NCBI GenBank assembly: GCA_964035575.1
Contig: OZ037855.1
Location: 248,001 to 312,000, forward strand
Length of the DNA stretch: 64,000 nucleotides
From: Rhynchopus sp. YZ270_cl-10
Lineage: Eukaryota; Euglenozoa; Diplonemea; Diplonemida; Diplonemidae
Direction: 5' to 3'
Positions 1 through 11,667 of the stretch are shown here, piece by piece. The position numbers were made by a program, and so were the translations under genes. The notes under the pieces were generated by a model. The model saw only the letters and a program-made list of their open reading frames with translations, made no database searches and was not told the origin of the DNA. Numbering within the stretch: the stretch's first letter is position 1; each line of letters begins with the position of its first letter.

Positions 1-36
1 TAAAAAATATAAAAAAAAGTTGCAATGGGCAACTGT

Positions 37-1114
37 CAGGCTATTTCCTAAATCTGAGTTTCGATTTTAGGATTTGAGATTTTGGAAATGCCGCACTTTT
101 TTTACCGACCAAATTTTCCCGGTTGCCGCACTTTTTTTTCGCCTAAGGGGGAAGGTAGGTAGGGCACTTCTGTCTGGGAAAAAGTGACCAGGGAAAAAAA
201 TGTTGGGGTCCCGTGCTCCCAAATGTGCGAAATAAGCAAGAAAAAAGTATTTTTGCGCACATGTGTATAAAAAAAATCCGCCTCCGGCGGGGTTCGTTTT
301 CGAGGGTTTTCAGAGATATCACGATATGAGGATTCCTTAAGAAACCATTGAATCTTATTTCAGAATAATAGTACCTTAGAGTGTTTTTGGACACATATGA
401 CCCCACCGTGGAGAGCAATCGGCTCGTGCAATCAAAAGAAAGTGGAGAAAGGTACAAAAAAAAAAGTTGGGTACCGTGCGCCTGCGGCGCTTCTTGTTCC
501 CTACCAGTTTCTACAGGCAAACACTTGCCCCCTTTACCTTACACTGACGGATTTTGACCAAAACCAAGAACTTGTCCATTTCGGCAAATTGACCCCACCA
601 CACAACGCACGGATTCCGGAAATGCAAATGCCGGTGTTTTCGGGCATTTTCATGTTTCAAGACGTCAGGATCAGAGAGAGAAAATTTGGTTGTGGGATTT
701 ACCTTGGCCCTCTTTACCCTACATGGATTTTGACCAAAACCAAGAATTTGGCCATTTCGGCAAAGTGACCCCACCACAGCGCGGGCGGATTCCGGAAATT
801 CCAATCGCGGTATGTTTTGGAGCTGAAAACCCACTGTTTTTTTTCAGGGGGAAAATTGCTTCCAAATGTCGGAATTTCCGAATTTTCCTGAAAATGACCC
901 TTGTTTACGAGTATGGGTTCATATTTTGCGAAAATTTAAGTCACTAAATTTTTGTCCATTTTTCCGAATATGCCCCACCACAAGCCGGGATTGGCTCGGA
1001 AATGCAACAAAACGCCCTCTTGGGCGGAAAAAAACCTCACAAAAATGCCGCACTTTTTTTGCATTTCTTTTTCGAAATTTTGGAAAAAACGCCCCAGAGT
1101 TAGGAAATAGCCTG
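37..1114. mobile_element. Non-autonomous hAT-like DNA transposon with 8-bp target duplication
   Basis: The element begins CAGGCTATTTCCTAA and ends with the inverted copy TTAGGAAATAGCCTG. The 8-bp direct repeat GCAACTGT abuts both ends (29-36 and 1115-1122). An 8-bp duplication with CAGG-type termini fits the hAT superfamily. The 1.08-kb interior has no transposase-like frame, so it would depend on an enzyme encoded elsewhere. The interior is shared with a copy at 25806-26714 and, more distantly, with 32830-33010. The exact duplication suggests a fairly recent insertion. It lies about 140 bp beyond the stop codon of the LETM1-like gene. hAT assignment rests only on termini and duplication length. 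Confidence 0.8.
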
Positions 1115-1253
1115 GCAACTGTACAAAGACAGCACCATGGATCTTCAATCATGTCAAAGCAGACATTTTCCACTCCCCCACTCCCCCACCCCGACCCCCA
1201 TACAGAGCGATTACAAATTGGAAAACGAGACGTTTGTTCATTCAGTCGTACTC

Positions 1254-3076
1254 TCACTCATTCGACTTGAGACGTGAGACAAACCGGAGGAACTCATCAC
1301 GCGAGATGAGGTCGGAGCTGTCGATGTCGAACTCCCTCATGCACAGAATGAGTCTGTACGTCGAGAGTGAGAGACCCGGGTCCTTCTCCTTGAACTTGTC
1401 CATCAGGAAGTGGCACAGCGTCACCACGTCTACTCCAACCTCCTGTAAAAGAAAAAGGTAAGTACTTATAGGGAGGTGTATTCTTAACATACCGAATCGC
1501 AAGCGCGCATCTCGCCCTCCTTGCTGACGCAGGCTTCGTAGATCTTGATGAGTGTTGGGTTGTCGAACTCGAGCAGCGCACGCCTCACGTGAACCAGCGC
1601 CTCCTCGACCGCAAGGTCTTCGTTGCGCACCTCGTCAACTCTGTTGCGCAGGTCGTCCACGTCCTCCTCGAGGATGCTGTCGTCCTTCACCACGGCCTCC
1701 TTCTTCACGGTGTTGCGCAGCTTCAGCAGCATGTTCTTCATGGGTGCGTCCTCATACTTGCTAGTACCCAGGACATGATCGATCTCCTCCTTGCTCAGTC
1801 CCTCTTGCACCTGTCTGTGCGACGTCGCGCAAGGCTTGATGAAGCCGAGGACGTGCGAAGGGATGTCTGGCGCCTGCGTCAGGTTGCACCACTGTGTCAG
1901 CTGGTACCGCAGTGCTCTCGGCTTCGCAAACCAACGCATGTTGCGCTTCATGCACTCATGCTCAAGCTCCTGGTCCGTCAGCGTGTCGATGCCGGTCGCA
2001 AGCAGGTTCGAGTCGTCCGTCTCCATCTGCTCCCAGTACTCGCTGATGGCAGAACGCAGGCGCGCGTCGTAGAGACGTCTCGGCAGGAAGGAGCCACCAA
2101 ACCAATGGTACACACCAAGGACACGCGCCATGTCGCGCAGGATGTACGAAGGCACGTTGCGCATATCAAGCTTGTGCCCAGTCTGGAAGTGGTGCGCCAT
2201 GGAGCGGATGTCGTTCTCGGTCACAACGTCGCCCTGTCCAACGCGTCTGTGGGGAGGTGTATGGGTGGTAATTAAAGAAAAGTTATGATGACGCTAAGCT
2301 CTCGTGCTTAGTCACCTTTTTGAGACATACTTGAGGATTCCCCACGACGATGAGTACAGGTCGTACCCCTCATCGATGATGACACGCGCGAAGGTGTGTT
2401 CGAAGACGCGGCGTCCACGGACACCCTTTTGGAGGTTGGCCATGATCTCCTTCTTGCGGACGGAGGCGCGGGTGTTGAATGTAGAGGGGGTGAGGTCAGG
2501 GAAGATGACGAGCGCTACGGGGAGCAGCAGCTCGCCACCGGGGATGATGATGAAGAGCGAGAAGGGCACCATGCGGATCAGATCCTTCGTCGTCCGCTCA
2601 AGCAGCTGCCGCTCCCGCCGCGTCAGCTCGTTCCCCTTCAGCACCCTGTTCTGCAGCTTCACCGCCACCTTCGTGTTTGCTGTCAACAACCGAAAGCCGT
2701 GGTAAATATGCAGCACCACGTCTTTCGCCTGGCTCCAGATCCCCATCTTCTTCTTTTCCTTCTTTTCGGGTTTCTTTTCTTCGGGCTTCTTTTCGCCGTC
2801 CTTTTTATCGATAATTTTCGCGTCGTGGGCGGGCGCTGTTTCAGAGAAGGTACGGGTCTGGAGGAGTGGTGTTGTGGCTGCTGCTGCTGCTGTGTTGGAT
2901 AGTGACAACGTCGGCGCCGCACGTCGTGTCCACGTGTGGTGCTGGTGTGCCTGTGTACGCACACCACGCCTCTGCGACAGGCTCAATGTCATTGTCGTGG
3001 ACAGGGACGGTGCTGCACCGACCCTGCTGTGTCGCAGTGCATTGCGAGCAACTGCGCGGAGGGCAATGCGCTCCAT
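1254..3076 (-). CDS. LETM1-family mitochondrial inner-membrane cation/proton exchange protein
   Basis: Three exons, 3076-2331, 2246-1493 and 1442-1254, join in frame to 562 residues. Both introns are GT-AG (84 and 50 nt, donors GTATGT). Residues 1-85 are rich in Arg, Ser, Thr and Ala with almost no acidic residues, as in a mitochondrial presequence. A Lys/Glu linker (about 91-111) follows. Residues 169-200 carry the LETM1 signature: a hydrophobic membrane segment beginning RMVPF, then FPDLTPSTF. The rest is the charged matrix domain typical of the family. An EF-hand loop (D539 to E550, DIDSSDLISRDE) lies near the end. LETM1 proteins exchange K+ or Ca2+ for protons and maintain mitochondrial volume. 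The chosen ATG lies 4 nt after TACCCAG, a likely trans-splice acceptor; an ATG at 3208 in the same frame is less likely. The first intron holds one copy of the dispersed hairpin (2284-2317). Confidence 0.9.
2284..2317 (+). repeat. Dispersed hairpin (family A) inside LETM1-like intron 1
   Basis: The copy has the stem CTAAGC/GCTTAG around the loop TCTCGT, followed by the usual GTCACC. It fills much of the 84-nt intron. It is the only copy seen inside a gene; the others are in spacers. It is in the same orientation as the other copies and would be transcribed from the minus strand as part of the pre-mRNA. Confidence 0.75.
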
Positions 3077-3546
3077 GGTTCTGGGTAGGGGAAAGGAGAG
3101 CGGGGAGTGGGAGTGGGGAACTGTGTTCACTTCCCTGAAAGCATGGTGTGTTGGAGGGGGGGTTGTGGCGTTGTGCTCGTTGTATCCGCATGGGATATGT
3201 GAGCACAAAAGGGAATTGTGTGTTGTGTTTTGTGAAGATATCAGCGAAAAGCTTTTAATTCATGAAATATTCAGGTGAAACACGGACGTAGCTTGTTTGT
3301 TGTCATCATATCTTCTCGAATTCTCAGCGCGACGAGCATTTTTTTTTTCACCCAAAAAAAAAAAAACCTCCCCCCTTTTTTTTTAAAGCATCAGGTCTGT
3401 CCAGGACACCAGAGTATCTTTTTTCTTTTCGGGGAGATTTTTTTTTTTATTCCGCAGTAACCCGTAGGCTAACCTGGACCTAAGGGGATATTGTCTACAA
3501 TTTTCTGTTCATTTTTTTTTTTTTTTTTTTTTGAAGAATTTTTGGA

Positions 3547-3577
3547 ATAGTGTAGTTGCCACCTGGGCGCTCCACTC
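3547..3577 (+). repeat. Stem-loop family B, diverged copy
   Basis: TAGTGTAG pairs with CTCCACT across a loop of different sequence from the other copies. The upstream ACTTGGTTG block present in the other three copies is not recognisable here. Confidence 0.45.
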
Positions 3578-3960
3578 CCTAAAGTCACTCACATTTTTTC
3601 CTCCCTCTCTCTATACATTGATTTATTATCCAGAAGTACAAAAAAACCCTCTCAAACAGAAGCATCGACTGCACTAGAGCAGGCCATAAGCACGGCTCCA
3701 CCGGACTCAGGCAAGGACTCCAACCAAAAATCACGGTGGAGTCTCTGCGGTTTTGTTCGACCATCAAAAAGACTCTCCCCGCTCACACACCTCTGAAAAA
3801 TAATAATATGGGAAGCGTTTGGCCATGTGGTACAAAACAGTCTCGACTTTTTTGAAAGTTGGCAATAAAAATTAAAAATAGGGACGGCGAGGTGGACGTT
3901 ACAAAAAAAAAAAAGAGCTAGCAAAAGGAGGAAACGTAACTACACATGGGGGGGCTTTGC

Positions 3961-4020
3961 TTTTTGTTTTTTGAAAACTTGGTTGTAATAGTGTAGACAC
4001 CCGAGGATGAACTCCACTAT
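3961..4020 (+). repeat. Stem-loop family B
   Basis: A T-rich lead-in and AAAACTTGGTTGTA are followed by ATAGTGTAG, a loop containing ACACCCGAGGATGAA, and CTCCACTAT. The two ends pair apart from one mismatch. The copy at 11921-11972 is nearly identical and the one at 16112-16173 keeps the stem with a changed loop. No function is known. Confidence 0.65.
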
Positions 4021-4697
4021 ATTGTATTTTGTTTTTTTTTGTTTTGGGGACTTTCCTCACTTGAGTGTGGAAGCAGCTCCAGGGAGGAAAGCAGACATCC
4101 CGAACGCAACGAGCGAGACTTCCGGGAAAGGGGTGATTCTTGCATGCAGAAGGTGCATGGTTGGGCAGTCGAGTACATGAAATTGTTCCGACTGGACAGA
4201 GTCACAGGACTGAATATCTCCGGCTCGATTAGAAGAGAAAAAAAAAAGGGAAAATAAATTCGGGCCAAAATAATCAGTATTAGATCCGCCCCTTGCTCCT
4301 TTCCCTCCCCTCTGTTATTCTATGTTCGCTTGCGTATCTTACAGAAAAGCCTCCAAAAAAAAAGAGCTGCTGTAAGATGTGCTCAGCCTCGCTTAGTTGC
4401 CTAATTTAAAAAATCAACAAGGAAAACTTGAAATATGCATGTACTTCACTACATACATCATAAAAAGAAATGAAAAAAATAAATTGCAAATTGCAAATTG
4501 AGAGAAACCACAAAAAAAACCCCCCAAAGCAAGCGAAAAGGGGAAGAAGGATTGGCAACGAGAAAAAAAAAATCGACTTGAAATACAACAGCCCTCTCGT
4601 GACAGTGTACTTTTTTTTTTTTGGTGCGCGGCCAAAAAAAAAGGGGGGGAACTTGCGAATGTGTTGCATACACACATCTAAAGAAAGAAAAGGTTAT

Positions 4698-4732
4698 CAG
4701 ATGAACCTAAGCCTCGCGTGCTTAGTCACCTG
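4698..4732 (+). repeat. Dispersed hairpin (family A)
   Basis: Full-length copy: GATGAACC, then CTAAGC, loop CTCGCGT, GCTTAG, then TCACC. It differs from the commonest form only in the loop centre (CTCGCGT against CTCTCGT). Confidence 0.75.
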
Positions 4733-4771
4733 AGAAAGACAGCACCTCGTGAAAGCGAAAGCAAACTTGAG

Positions 4772-4799
4772 TGATGGATGCGCCTCTTGTGCACACATC
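4772..4799 (+). repeat. Dispersed hairpin (family A), variant stem
   Basis: Outer GATG/CATC pairing is kept around a GC-rich inner part and the loop CTCTTGT. The inner stem differs completely from the CTAAGC type. Confidence 0.5.
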
Positions 4800-4893
4800 C
4801 CGGCGCAAGCAAACAAATGGTAGTTATGAGTGTAAACGCCCACATGGACGCTGACACCGGAAACAAAAATAAAAGGGGGGAACAGCTAAGACG

Positions 4894-4935
4894 AGCCTCA
4901 GCCTCAGCCTCAGCCTCAGCCTCAGCCTCAGCCTG
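4894..4935. repeat. AGCCTC microsatellite, about seven units
   Basis: Perfect hexanucleotide tandem repeat. The unit resembles the AGCCTC found at the stem-loop junction of family A hairpins on either side, so it may have arisen by slippage within one. Confidence 0.9.
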
Positions 4936-5176
4936 CTTCGTTAGGACACATGTTTCAAAATAGAACGTCAGATGCCACATCTTTCAAAAAGACAATATAA
5001 TAAGATATCACCACAGGGGCCAGGTAACCGCAACTAACAAAAAAAAAAACCCCCCCCCACCCCCTTTCTCCCGCACACCCCAAAGATAGATCACACACAC
5101 CACAATCTGGCGGGTATTAGCGACCACACGTTCGTCAATTGTTTCGTTCCCCCCCATTTTCCCCCGCAAAAAAATT

Positions 5177-5206
5177 AGATGAATCTTAGCCTCGCTTAGT
5201 CACTAA
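5177..5206 (+). repeat. Dispersed hairpin (family A), shortened
   Basis: AGATGAAT and GCTTAGTCAC flanks are kept with a shortened loop (CTC). It lies about 200 nt beyond the USP stop codon in the direction of transcription, so probably in the 3' UTR. Confidence 0.6.
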
Positions 5207-5408
5207 TCACCAAAAATAATGCGGTGTGACACACACCATGGGCTATATTCCGCTAGGGATAACCCACACCTGTTCTCAAAGACACACACACACACCAAAG
5301 AAAAAAGCAGAGACGCTCTTTGCCACCTCCGCACACCATAATCCCTCTACCCCCCTTTTTTTTTTGGATAATCTGCAACGGCCTCCGTTTTTTTCTCTTG
5401 TTTCTTTC

Positions 5409-8400
5409 TTAACTAACGACACATTTCCCTTTACCGTTCTGCACTGCAGCGGGCTTCCTCGCTGGAGAGGCGGAGACGTTCTTTGACCACGGCGCGGTCT
5501 TGATGGCAAGCACATCCTTCGGCTCCAATGGGTACCTTGCCGGCTGCGGCCAGGTGTTACCTCCACCTTCAGCACCACCTTCCTTATGTCTGTAAAGCAG
5601 GACATACGCTTCGGGCGTAACCACGCGCGATTCAGGGATTTCTGAGACATCTGTGTCGTCACAGCAATACCACTTTCCGCCACACAGAACATTCGCATAA
5701 TAATGCCCATACGTCAGCGACCCTTTGTGGTACACCACAGCATACAATTCATAAAGACTATTCGCAACGTGAGGAGAAGACGGGCAGGTCCACGGAGCTA
5801 GGTCGAAACTAGAGACAGGGAAGTCGACTAAGCCGTTTATCTTCACTCCGCCGTTGGAGTAGAGAAAGCGCTTCAGGTGGACGACGAAGACGGGGGGGAG
5901 ACGCCAGAGTCCGATGCGTGCGGTGTGTTCGGTCTCTTCCTTGCAGGTGGGGCACCGCATTTCTCGGGTTTCCTCTGCAGAGTAGCTGTCAAGACAGAAG
6001 GGGAGTGTAGTGGTAATGCCCCGCCCCATCTCCTCACGGTGCTGCACCACCGAGGAGTGCGTTCCCACCGAGCGTGCAATCTTCGTGTTCCCGTATACCT
6101 CCCAGATGTGTGCATCCCAGTCGGCCGCAAGCTTTTCCCCGCTCTTCAGAATGACACCGTGCTGCCGTGGGTTGTAGGCACACCCAGAGCACCCCTTCAC
6201 CCAGTTGCACCGTGTACACCCCGACCCGTCCACCCCAACCACCTTCAAAATAAAAGGAAACCGTTTGTTCAATCCAAACGAGGATTGTGTAGGGGGTTCA
6301 GAGGGGCGTGGCGCTGGGGTGGTTTCTTCGGACCCGGTCGCCATTTGTGTGATGTAGTCGGGGACCAAATGGTACTCAGGGAGCATCCATCGGGAGGCCT
6401 GCCAGACGTCTTCGTAAAGGCGCGAGCAGAACTCATCCTCGTTGAAACCCTGTCGTGCGGCGCTCTGTCTGCTTGCGTCTGCGAAGCTTTGCAACGGTGC
6501 GAGCAGTGTAGGCGCGGCACTGAAGGTACGGTACTGCACCTGACGTGCGCCTACGATGCCTTCGGATCCTGGCACGGTCGTGCGTTTCCGGTGCACCACC
6601 TCAAGGAACAATGCCTGCGCGGTTTGCCCTCTTGGGCTGTTCACAGATTTGTTCATTGAATTGGCAGAAACGCTGGACATAGCAGACTCCGTTCTCTGGA
6701 CAGCCAAAGCAGAGTCGTGAGGATAGGACACAAGGTAGAGGTGGATTCTTGTGTTTGGGTTGATTGTTTCGACCTTTGTGTTCGGAGGGATGTACTTCTC
6801 CACCAGAGCCTCGCGGGTCAGCGTCACTGCAACAAACCTATGTGACCGTGCCACCGCTGACGCCGCATCCGCCACCACCACCGGAGAGTGCATTGCAGAC
6901 GGCATCGTGACCTCGGGAGTGACCTCCTCTACACGCTCTAGGAGCGTGGCGATGGTGGAGCCCTGTTTGTTCACCTTCAGACTCATGTTGATGGTAGCTC
7001 CGTGAGGGTGGACGTATACAGTTTGGAAGGTGTGGTCCAGCTCTGGGAGGGGCACCTGAAGCATGTCGAGGGTCTCGAAGGTGCGCATCTCCCGTTTGCA
7101 GCCTACGCAGACGGTGCTGGTCTTGAACTGAGAGGTGAAGACGTTTGTCACAATGGAGTTCTGGCGTTTGACGAAGTCGTGCCAGCGTTCGTCAGCCACG
7201 TCCGCGTCCGAGCGTCCGTCAGCATCTTGGTACGCGACGTACTCTTCGGTGCATTCCTTAGAGAGGTCGATCTTCAGTGCGTTGAGAAGAACCGCTGTAG
7301 GTGAGTGTAGGGTGTGGTGGGAAGGTAGGTGTGCAAAGCGTGAGGAAGTAATGTATGGTGTAAGGGGCGTGGGAGGGTTCAGGCTGTTACGAACAAGAAT
7401 GTTTTAAAAGGTTTCGTCAAGCACAGAAAGTGTCGTGAACATTTTATCATCATGAAAATGGAGTGCGAATTCAAGAAGCTGCAAAAGTTTTCTTGGCAAC
7501 GGATCATCCGCAGATGCCCACAAGAGGACACAGCGGCCAAAATGCTACCTCGTGATAAGTAAGCTTGGTATTGCAGCAAATATCTTGTTTGAAAAACCTG
7601 TGACGGAGTACGCTACAAGACGTTGAGGAATATTTCTTGGCAACGGATCATCCGCAGATGTCCACAAGAGGACACAGCGGCCAAAATGTTACCTCGTGAT
7701 ACTGAAAATAAGGCGCGTGAGGCGGTTCAGGCTGTTACGAACAAGAATGTTTTAAAAGGTTTCGTCAAGCACAGAAAGTGTCGTGAACATTTTATCATCA
7801 TGAAAATGGAGTGCGAATTCAAGAAGCTGCAAAAGTTTTCTTGGCAACGGATCATCCGCAGATGCCCACAAGAGGACACAGCGGCCAAAATGCTACCTCG
7901 TGATAAGCGTGAGCATGGTGTTAGAGTAAATATCTTGTTTGCTGCAAACTGTGACAGAGTACGCCACAAGACGTTGAGGAATATTTCTTGGCAACGGATC
8001 ATCCGCAGATGTCCACAAGAGGACACAGCGGCCAAAATGTTACCTCGTGATAGGGTGTCCAGGGTCACAAATGATGCGTGACGGGTATTCAGGCTGTTAC
8101 GAACAAGAATGTTTTAAAAGATTTCGTCAAGCACAGAAAGTGTCGTGAACATTTTATCATCATGCAAATAGAGCGCGAATTCAAGAAGCTGCAAAACTTT
8201 TCTTGGCAACGGATCATCCGCAGATGCCCACAAGAGGACACAGCGGCCAAAATGCTACCTCCACCACAACACATTTTCCCTCCCCTATCCCAACACAACA
8301 CATACCTAAGAACTCCTGTGCATCTTGCTGTCTGTTTAACGCATACTCTGGGTCAAACGTTGCGATCACGTCTCTGAAGCGCTTTGGGGTCACGGGACCC

Positions 8401-11400
8401 GGCGGCACTGTTGCCACTTCTCCATTTTCACCCCCACCCAATAGGAACTGCCTCGCAGCATTGTCCGGGGTGCACCAAAGCGACTCAAGGAGCTCTGCGA
8501 AGACGATGGCGACCTGCCCGTTCATGCCTTCCCAGGTGGTCTTCTCTGACACATCCCATGCGTAGTAGCTGTGGTGCAGGAAATAGTCGCGGATGAGTGG
8601 GGTGTGCGAAAGCGCCTGCAGCGCTGCGTTCATATAGCATGTGTTGCCCAGGTTGCAGAGCCCCACCTGGCCACTGCAGTCCCTCCAGGTTTCGTTTTCT
8701 GCAAGAATCTTCGTGATCCACGACCGTCGCAGCCACCGTCGCAGCTCCTTCCCAACGAGACTCATATAAATGATGTCATCCGGCCCCTCCTCCCCTGCCC
8801 TGTGAGGGATGATCTCCCGCACCACACCGCGCGCAGGGGCGGTGCTCTTGTTGTTCCCACCCTCCCCCCCTTCGCTGTGTGTACGTGGTGCAGGGGTTGG
8901 GCCCACACCGCCTCCCTCTCTGACCGGAGCCGCCCAGTTGCGGTAGTGTGCGTTGTAGTGGGAGTTGTCCTTGAGTGTGTAGTAATAGGCTTCGATCTTG
9001 CTCCCATAACGCAGCCCACCAGAGAGTTGCTTGGGTGTCGTGATGTGGGTTGGTTTGTCGGCGTCGTCCTTCCCTTCGTCATCCTGAAGGACGTCTTCTT
9101 TGACGTTCTCCAACACATCTGCACCAGGAAGCTGCAACAAGAATGTGTCCCCCTCCATCATCCCCTCCACCTCACACACCACCTCCGCGAGGAGCACCTC
9201 GGTATAACGCCGGCCCACCAGATAGACCCGGACCTGGTCTGCGGAGAAGGCATCGAATTCGTCGGATTTCATTGCATCCGCAACCTTTGCTAGGGCAGTA
9301 GCATGCGCTGGTGTGCTGCGCAACGCGTATGGGTGGCTTGGTGCGACCAACACCTCAAGGTACCTCGCGACCATCTCACGGACAGTACAGTTTTGTGGAA
9401 GGGTTAAGGGAAGCATGGTTTCACGGAGACAACGATCGGAGAGGAGGGGGGGTGGGGTGATGATGGGGCTGGCGGCAGAGCGGATGGAGGCACTTGGGGA
9501 CGGGGCGGGGTCGGGCTCGGGGTAGCGTTCGAAGTTGTCGTTGCGTCGTATGTACTCATTCGGGTCGGTGACGGCAGAAGCTGCGAGAGGTGCTGCGGGG
9601 GTCACCTCTGCGACAGAAGTGTCCAGCAAGGACGCAACCGAAGCGCTCGTAGGCAGCACCTCCGGCGGCGTGCCCACAACACACCGCACTGCGAAAGGAT
9701 ACGCCTCAACCACAGCCTCACCCTCAGCAGACACCTCCACCTGTCTACGCGCAAGAGGCGGCCCAACACGGTACCATGCAGTGCACGCCTTCCAAGCACC
9801 GCGGGTGACTATCGTGTAGTCTTTATCTTGGATGAGACCAGGTTTGAGACGGGTGCTAGCGTGGTCGGCGAGTAGGCTGTTTGTGGGGTTTGATAAAAAA
9901 TTTGCAAAATATAGCATACCTTTCGTTGATCTTTTCGCTTTGATGCGCAAGGTTGAGCATCCCAGAGGTGCTGAGACGGCCTCCATTCGCGCGCCCCGTT
10001 TGCGCTGCTCCGCCTGCACCCGCACCCAGCACCTCCTCGACGCTCATTGCATTCCGCCACCACTCCGCCTGCACGAGATAGTAGCTAAAGGCAGGCTTCC
10101 AGGAAACGGTCTGAAGCTGTGTCAGGATTTGCACCTCTTCTTCGCGCGTTTCCGGCCGGATCTGCGCCTCCACCATCACCACCCTCCACGCCGCTGTCAA
10201 AAACGCACTGTGCAGCGCTTCTTGCCGACCATTCTTCGGTTTTGCTTCTTCGCTTTCCTCTCCCCCTTCCTCCCCCTCCCCTGCCTCCTCCTCCTCTCCA
10301 GCATGCCGCAGCAAAAACTCGCCCCAAAAGGTGTCCCACCCATTCACCGACGGGTTGAATGAGTTGACTGGAAGCACCTCGCCCCCCGAGAACAGCTCTG
10401 CTATCACTTCCTCCACCATCCCTTCTGAGACGACCTCTGCAAGGATGGGGTCCAAATCGAGGTCCACAAAGTTGTTGTAAACGCAGAGACGTCTCTTTGG
10501 GGTGTCTTCAGCATCACCATCACCACCCCTAGCAGTACCTTCATAATAGCTATGACTCCCCTCCACCCCAGCGCTCCCATCCTGCGGGGTAGGTGCTAAA
10601 GACAGCGTGGCATACGCAATGTCCGGTTTCAACATGAATAGGAGCAGCATCCTTGCGAACTTACGTTGTCTCAGCTTGGGGTCTGCGTCGTCAGAGTACT
10701 TCGCGTTGAGAAGACCCTGGAGTTCGACGAAGGTGACCCAGTACTGCCGGAAGACACGGAGGGTGTATTGTGCGTGCTCTGGTGCGGAGCCGTGCCGCCA
10801 TACTGCAATGGCAGAGACGAGGTCGAGAAGGGTGACGACACCGCTGCTGTGGGAGTGGAGCAGCACCGCGTAGAATGCGTGGAAGAGCAGGTTCAGATGC
10901 GACCGGTGGTTGTTCATGGGCTGGGATGTGGGTGCGGAGACACTGAAGAAGGGGAGGTCGTTGGTCTGCTCGCTTTTCGCCCCCTTTGCGTCGGATCCTA
11001 CTCCGAGAAGCGCATTCGCAACGCCTCCTGCACCACTGCAGCTGGTTCGTTTGACAAGGCGTGCGTCGATGACGTTGGCGGCTTCTGTGTTCTTGGCACG
11101 CCATGCATCGTGCGCGGCAACGATGTTGTCGAACAATGACCTCGGCATTCCATAGTGTTCTGCGACACCTCGTTCGATAGCATGGATCTGAGGCGCGGTG
11201 TGGCCGACAGGAGGGCGTGCTGCAGCACCATGGCTCCTTGCTGCACGCTCTGCATGGCGGAGAAACAGATTCCACATTTCAGCGTCAAACACCGCACCAC
11301 CCTGTGTACCTTGTGTGCTTGCAGACGGGGCGGAAGCAAGTAGAGAGGCAAACCGTGCCTGCTCCTCGGTAGAAGTGCAATAAATCAAAGCAACACCAAG

Positions 11401-11667
11401 AATGGTTTCGTCAACCGTAAGGCCACCTTTGCCTCGTGTGTCAAGAAGAGAAAAAATCCGTTTTGCAACATCAGAAGGTACAGACGGAAAGGCGCATTGC
11501 AAAAAGTGCGTTCGGAATGTCTCCGCCGAAAGCCCTTTATGCACACCAGGCCCGCCTACCCCTGTCAGCTGTCGGTGTACACTTTCAATAATACCCAGAC
11601 GTTCAAACCCCAACCTCGCGCGAGCCTCCTCCCCCGTCAGAACGCATTTTGATGCATCGGAGCCCAT
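5409..11667 (-). CDS. USP32-type ubiquitin carboxyl-terminal hydrolase with two lipid-anchor signals
   Basis: Exons 11667-9920, 9876-8306 and 7294-5409 join in frame to 1734 residues. Introns are 43 nt (9877-9919) and 1011 nt (7295-8305), both GT-AG with GTATG donors. Residues 1-110 begin MGSDASKC and resemble the N-terminus of USP32, with degenerate EF-hand-like helices. A DUSP-like domain follows at about 590-690. The catalytic core has the Cys box GLCNLGNTCYMNAALQAL (Cys about 996), QQDAQEFL (about 1099-1106), CxxC pairs for a zinc site, and the His box TYGHYYANV (His about 1637) with the CDDTDV motif. The end is CVVS, a CAAX prenylation box; USP32 itself also ends in one. Gly2 plus the terminal Cys predict attachment to membranes at both ends. 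The enzyme should remove ubiquitin at Golgi or endosomal membranes. The ATG lies 12 nt after a pyrimidine tract ending CACAG, a likely trans-splice acceptor. Confidence 0.93.
7381..8264. repeat. Alternating A-B-A-B-A tandem array within the USP intron
   Basis: A core of about 68 bp beginning TCTTGGCAACGG and ending CTACCTCGTGATA occurs five times (starts near 7491, 7635, 7839, 7985 and 8211). It is alternately preceded by a long lead (GGCTGTTACGAACAAG, at 7381, 7729 and 8090) and a shorter one (GTTGAGGAATATT). The higher-order period is 348-361 bp. It accounts for nearly all of the 1-kb intron. On the plus strand the array is open through successive cores (FSWQRIIRRCPQED). The two changes separating the core types are both synonymous in that frame. 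No known domain is recognised. Confidence 0.9.

Larger units (their letters stand above)
3077..5408. other. Intergenic spacer between USP32-like and LETM1-like genes
   Basis: AT-rich spacer with long A and T runs. It holds two stem-loop family B copies (3547-3577, 3961-4020), three family A hairpins (4698-4732, 4772-4799, 5177-5206) and a hexanucleotide microsatellite (4894-4935). Around 4057-4210 the composition is more balanced and a plus-strand frame of about 70 codons is open; it resembles nothing I recognise and may be a gene relic. The last ~230 bp are probably the 3' UTR of the USP gene. Confidence 0.6.

Noticed and set aside
2284-2317. Family A hairpins as bacterial-type terminators
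   Set aside because: The genome is eukaryotic with introns, and the conserved loop with varied stem does not fit terminators.
4057-4257. Plus-strand 72-codon frame as a gene
   Set aside because: No recognisable motif, no splice context, and it ends in an A run; kept only as a possible relic in the spacer note.
8571-9293. Long plus-strand frames over the USP gene, and similar ones over LETM1, sulfotransferase and receptor genes
   Set aside because: They are shadows of GC-rich minus-strand exons; the minus frames hold recognisable domains.
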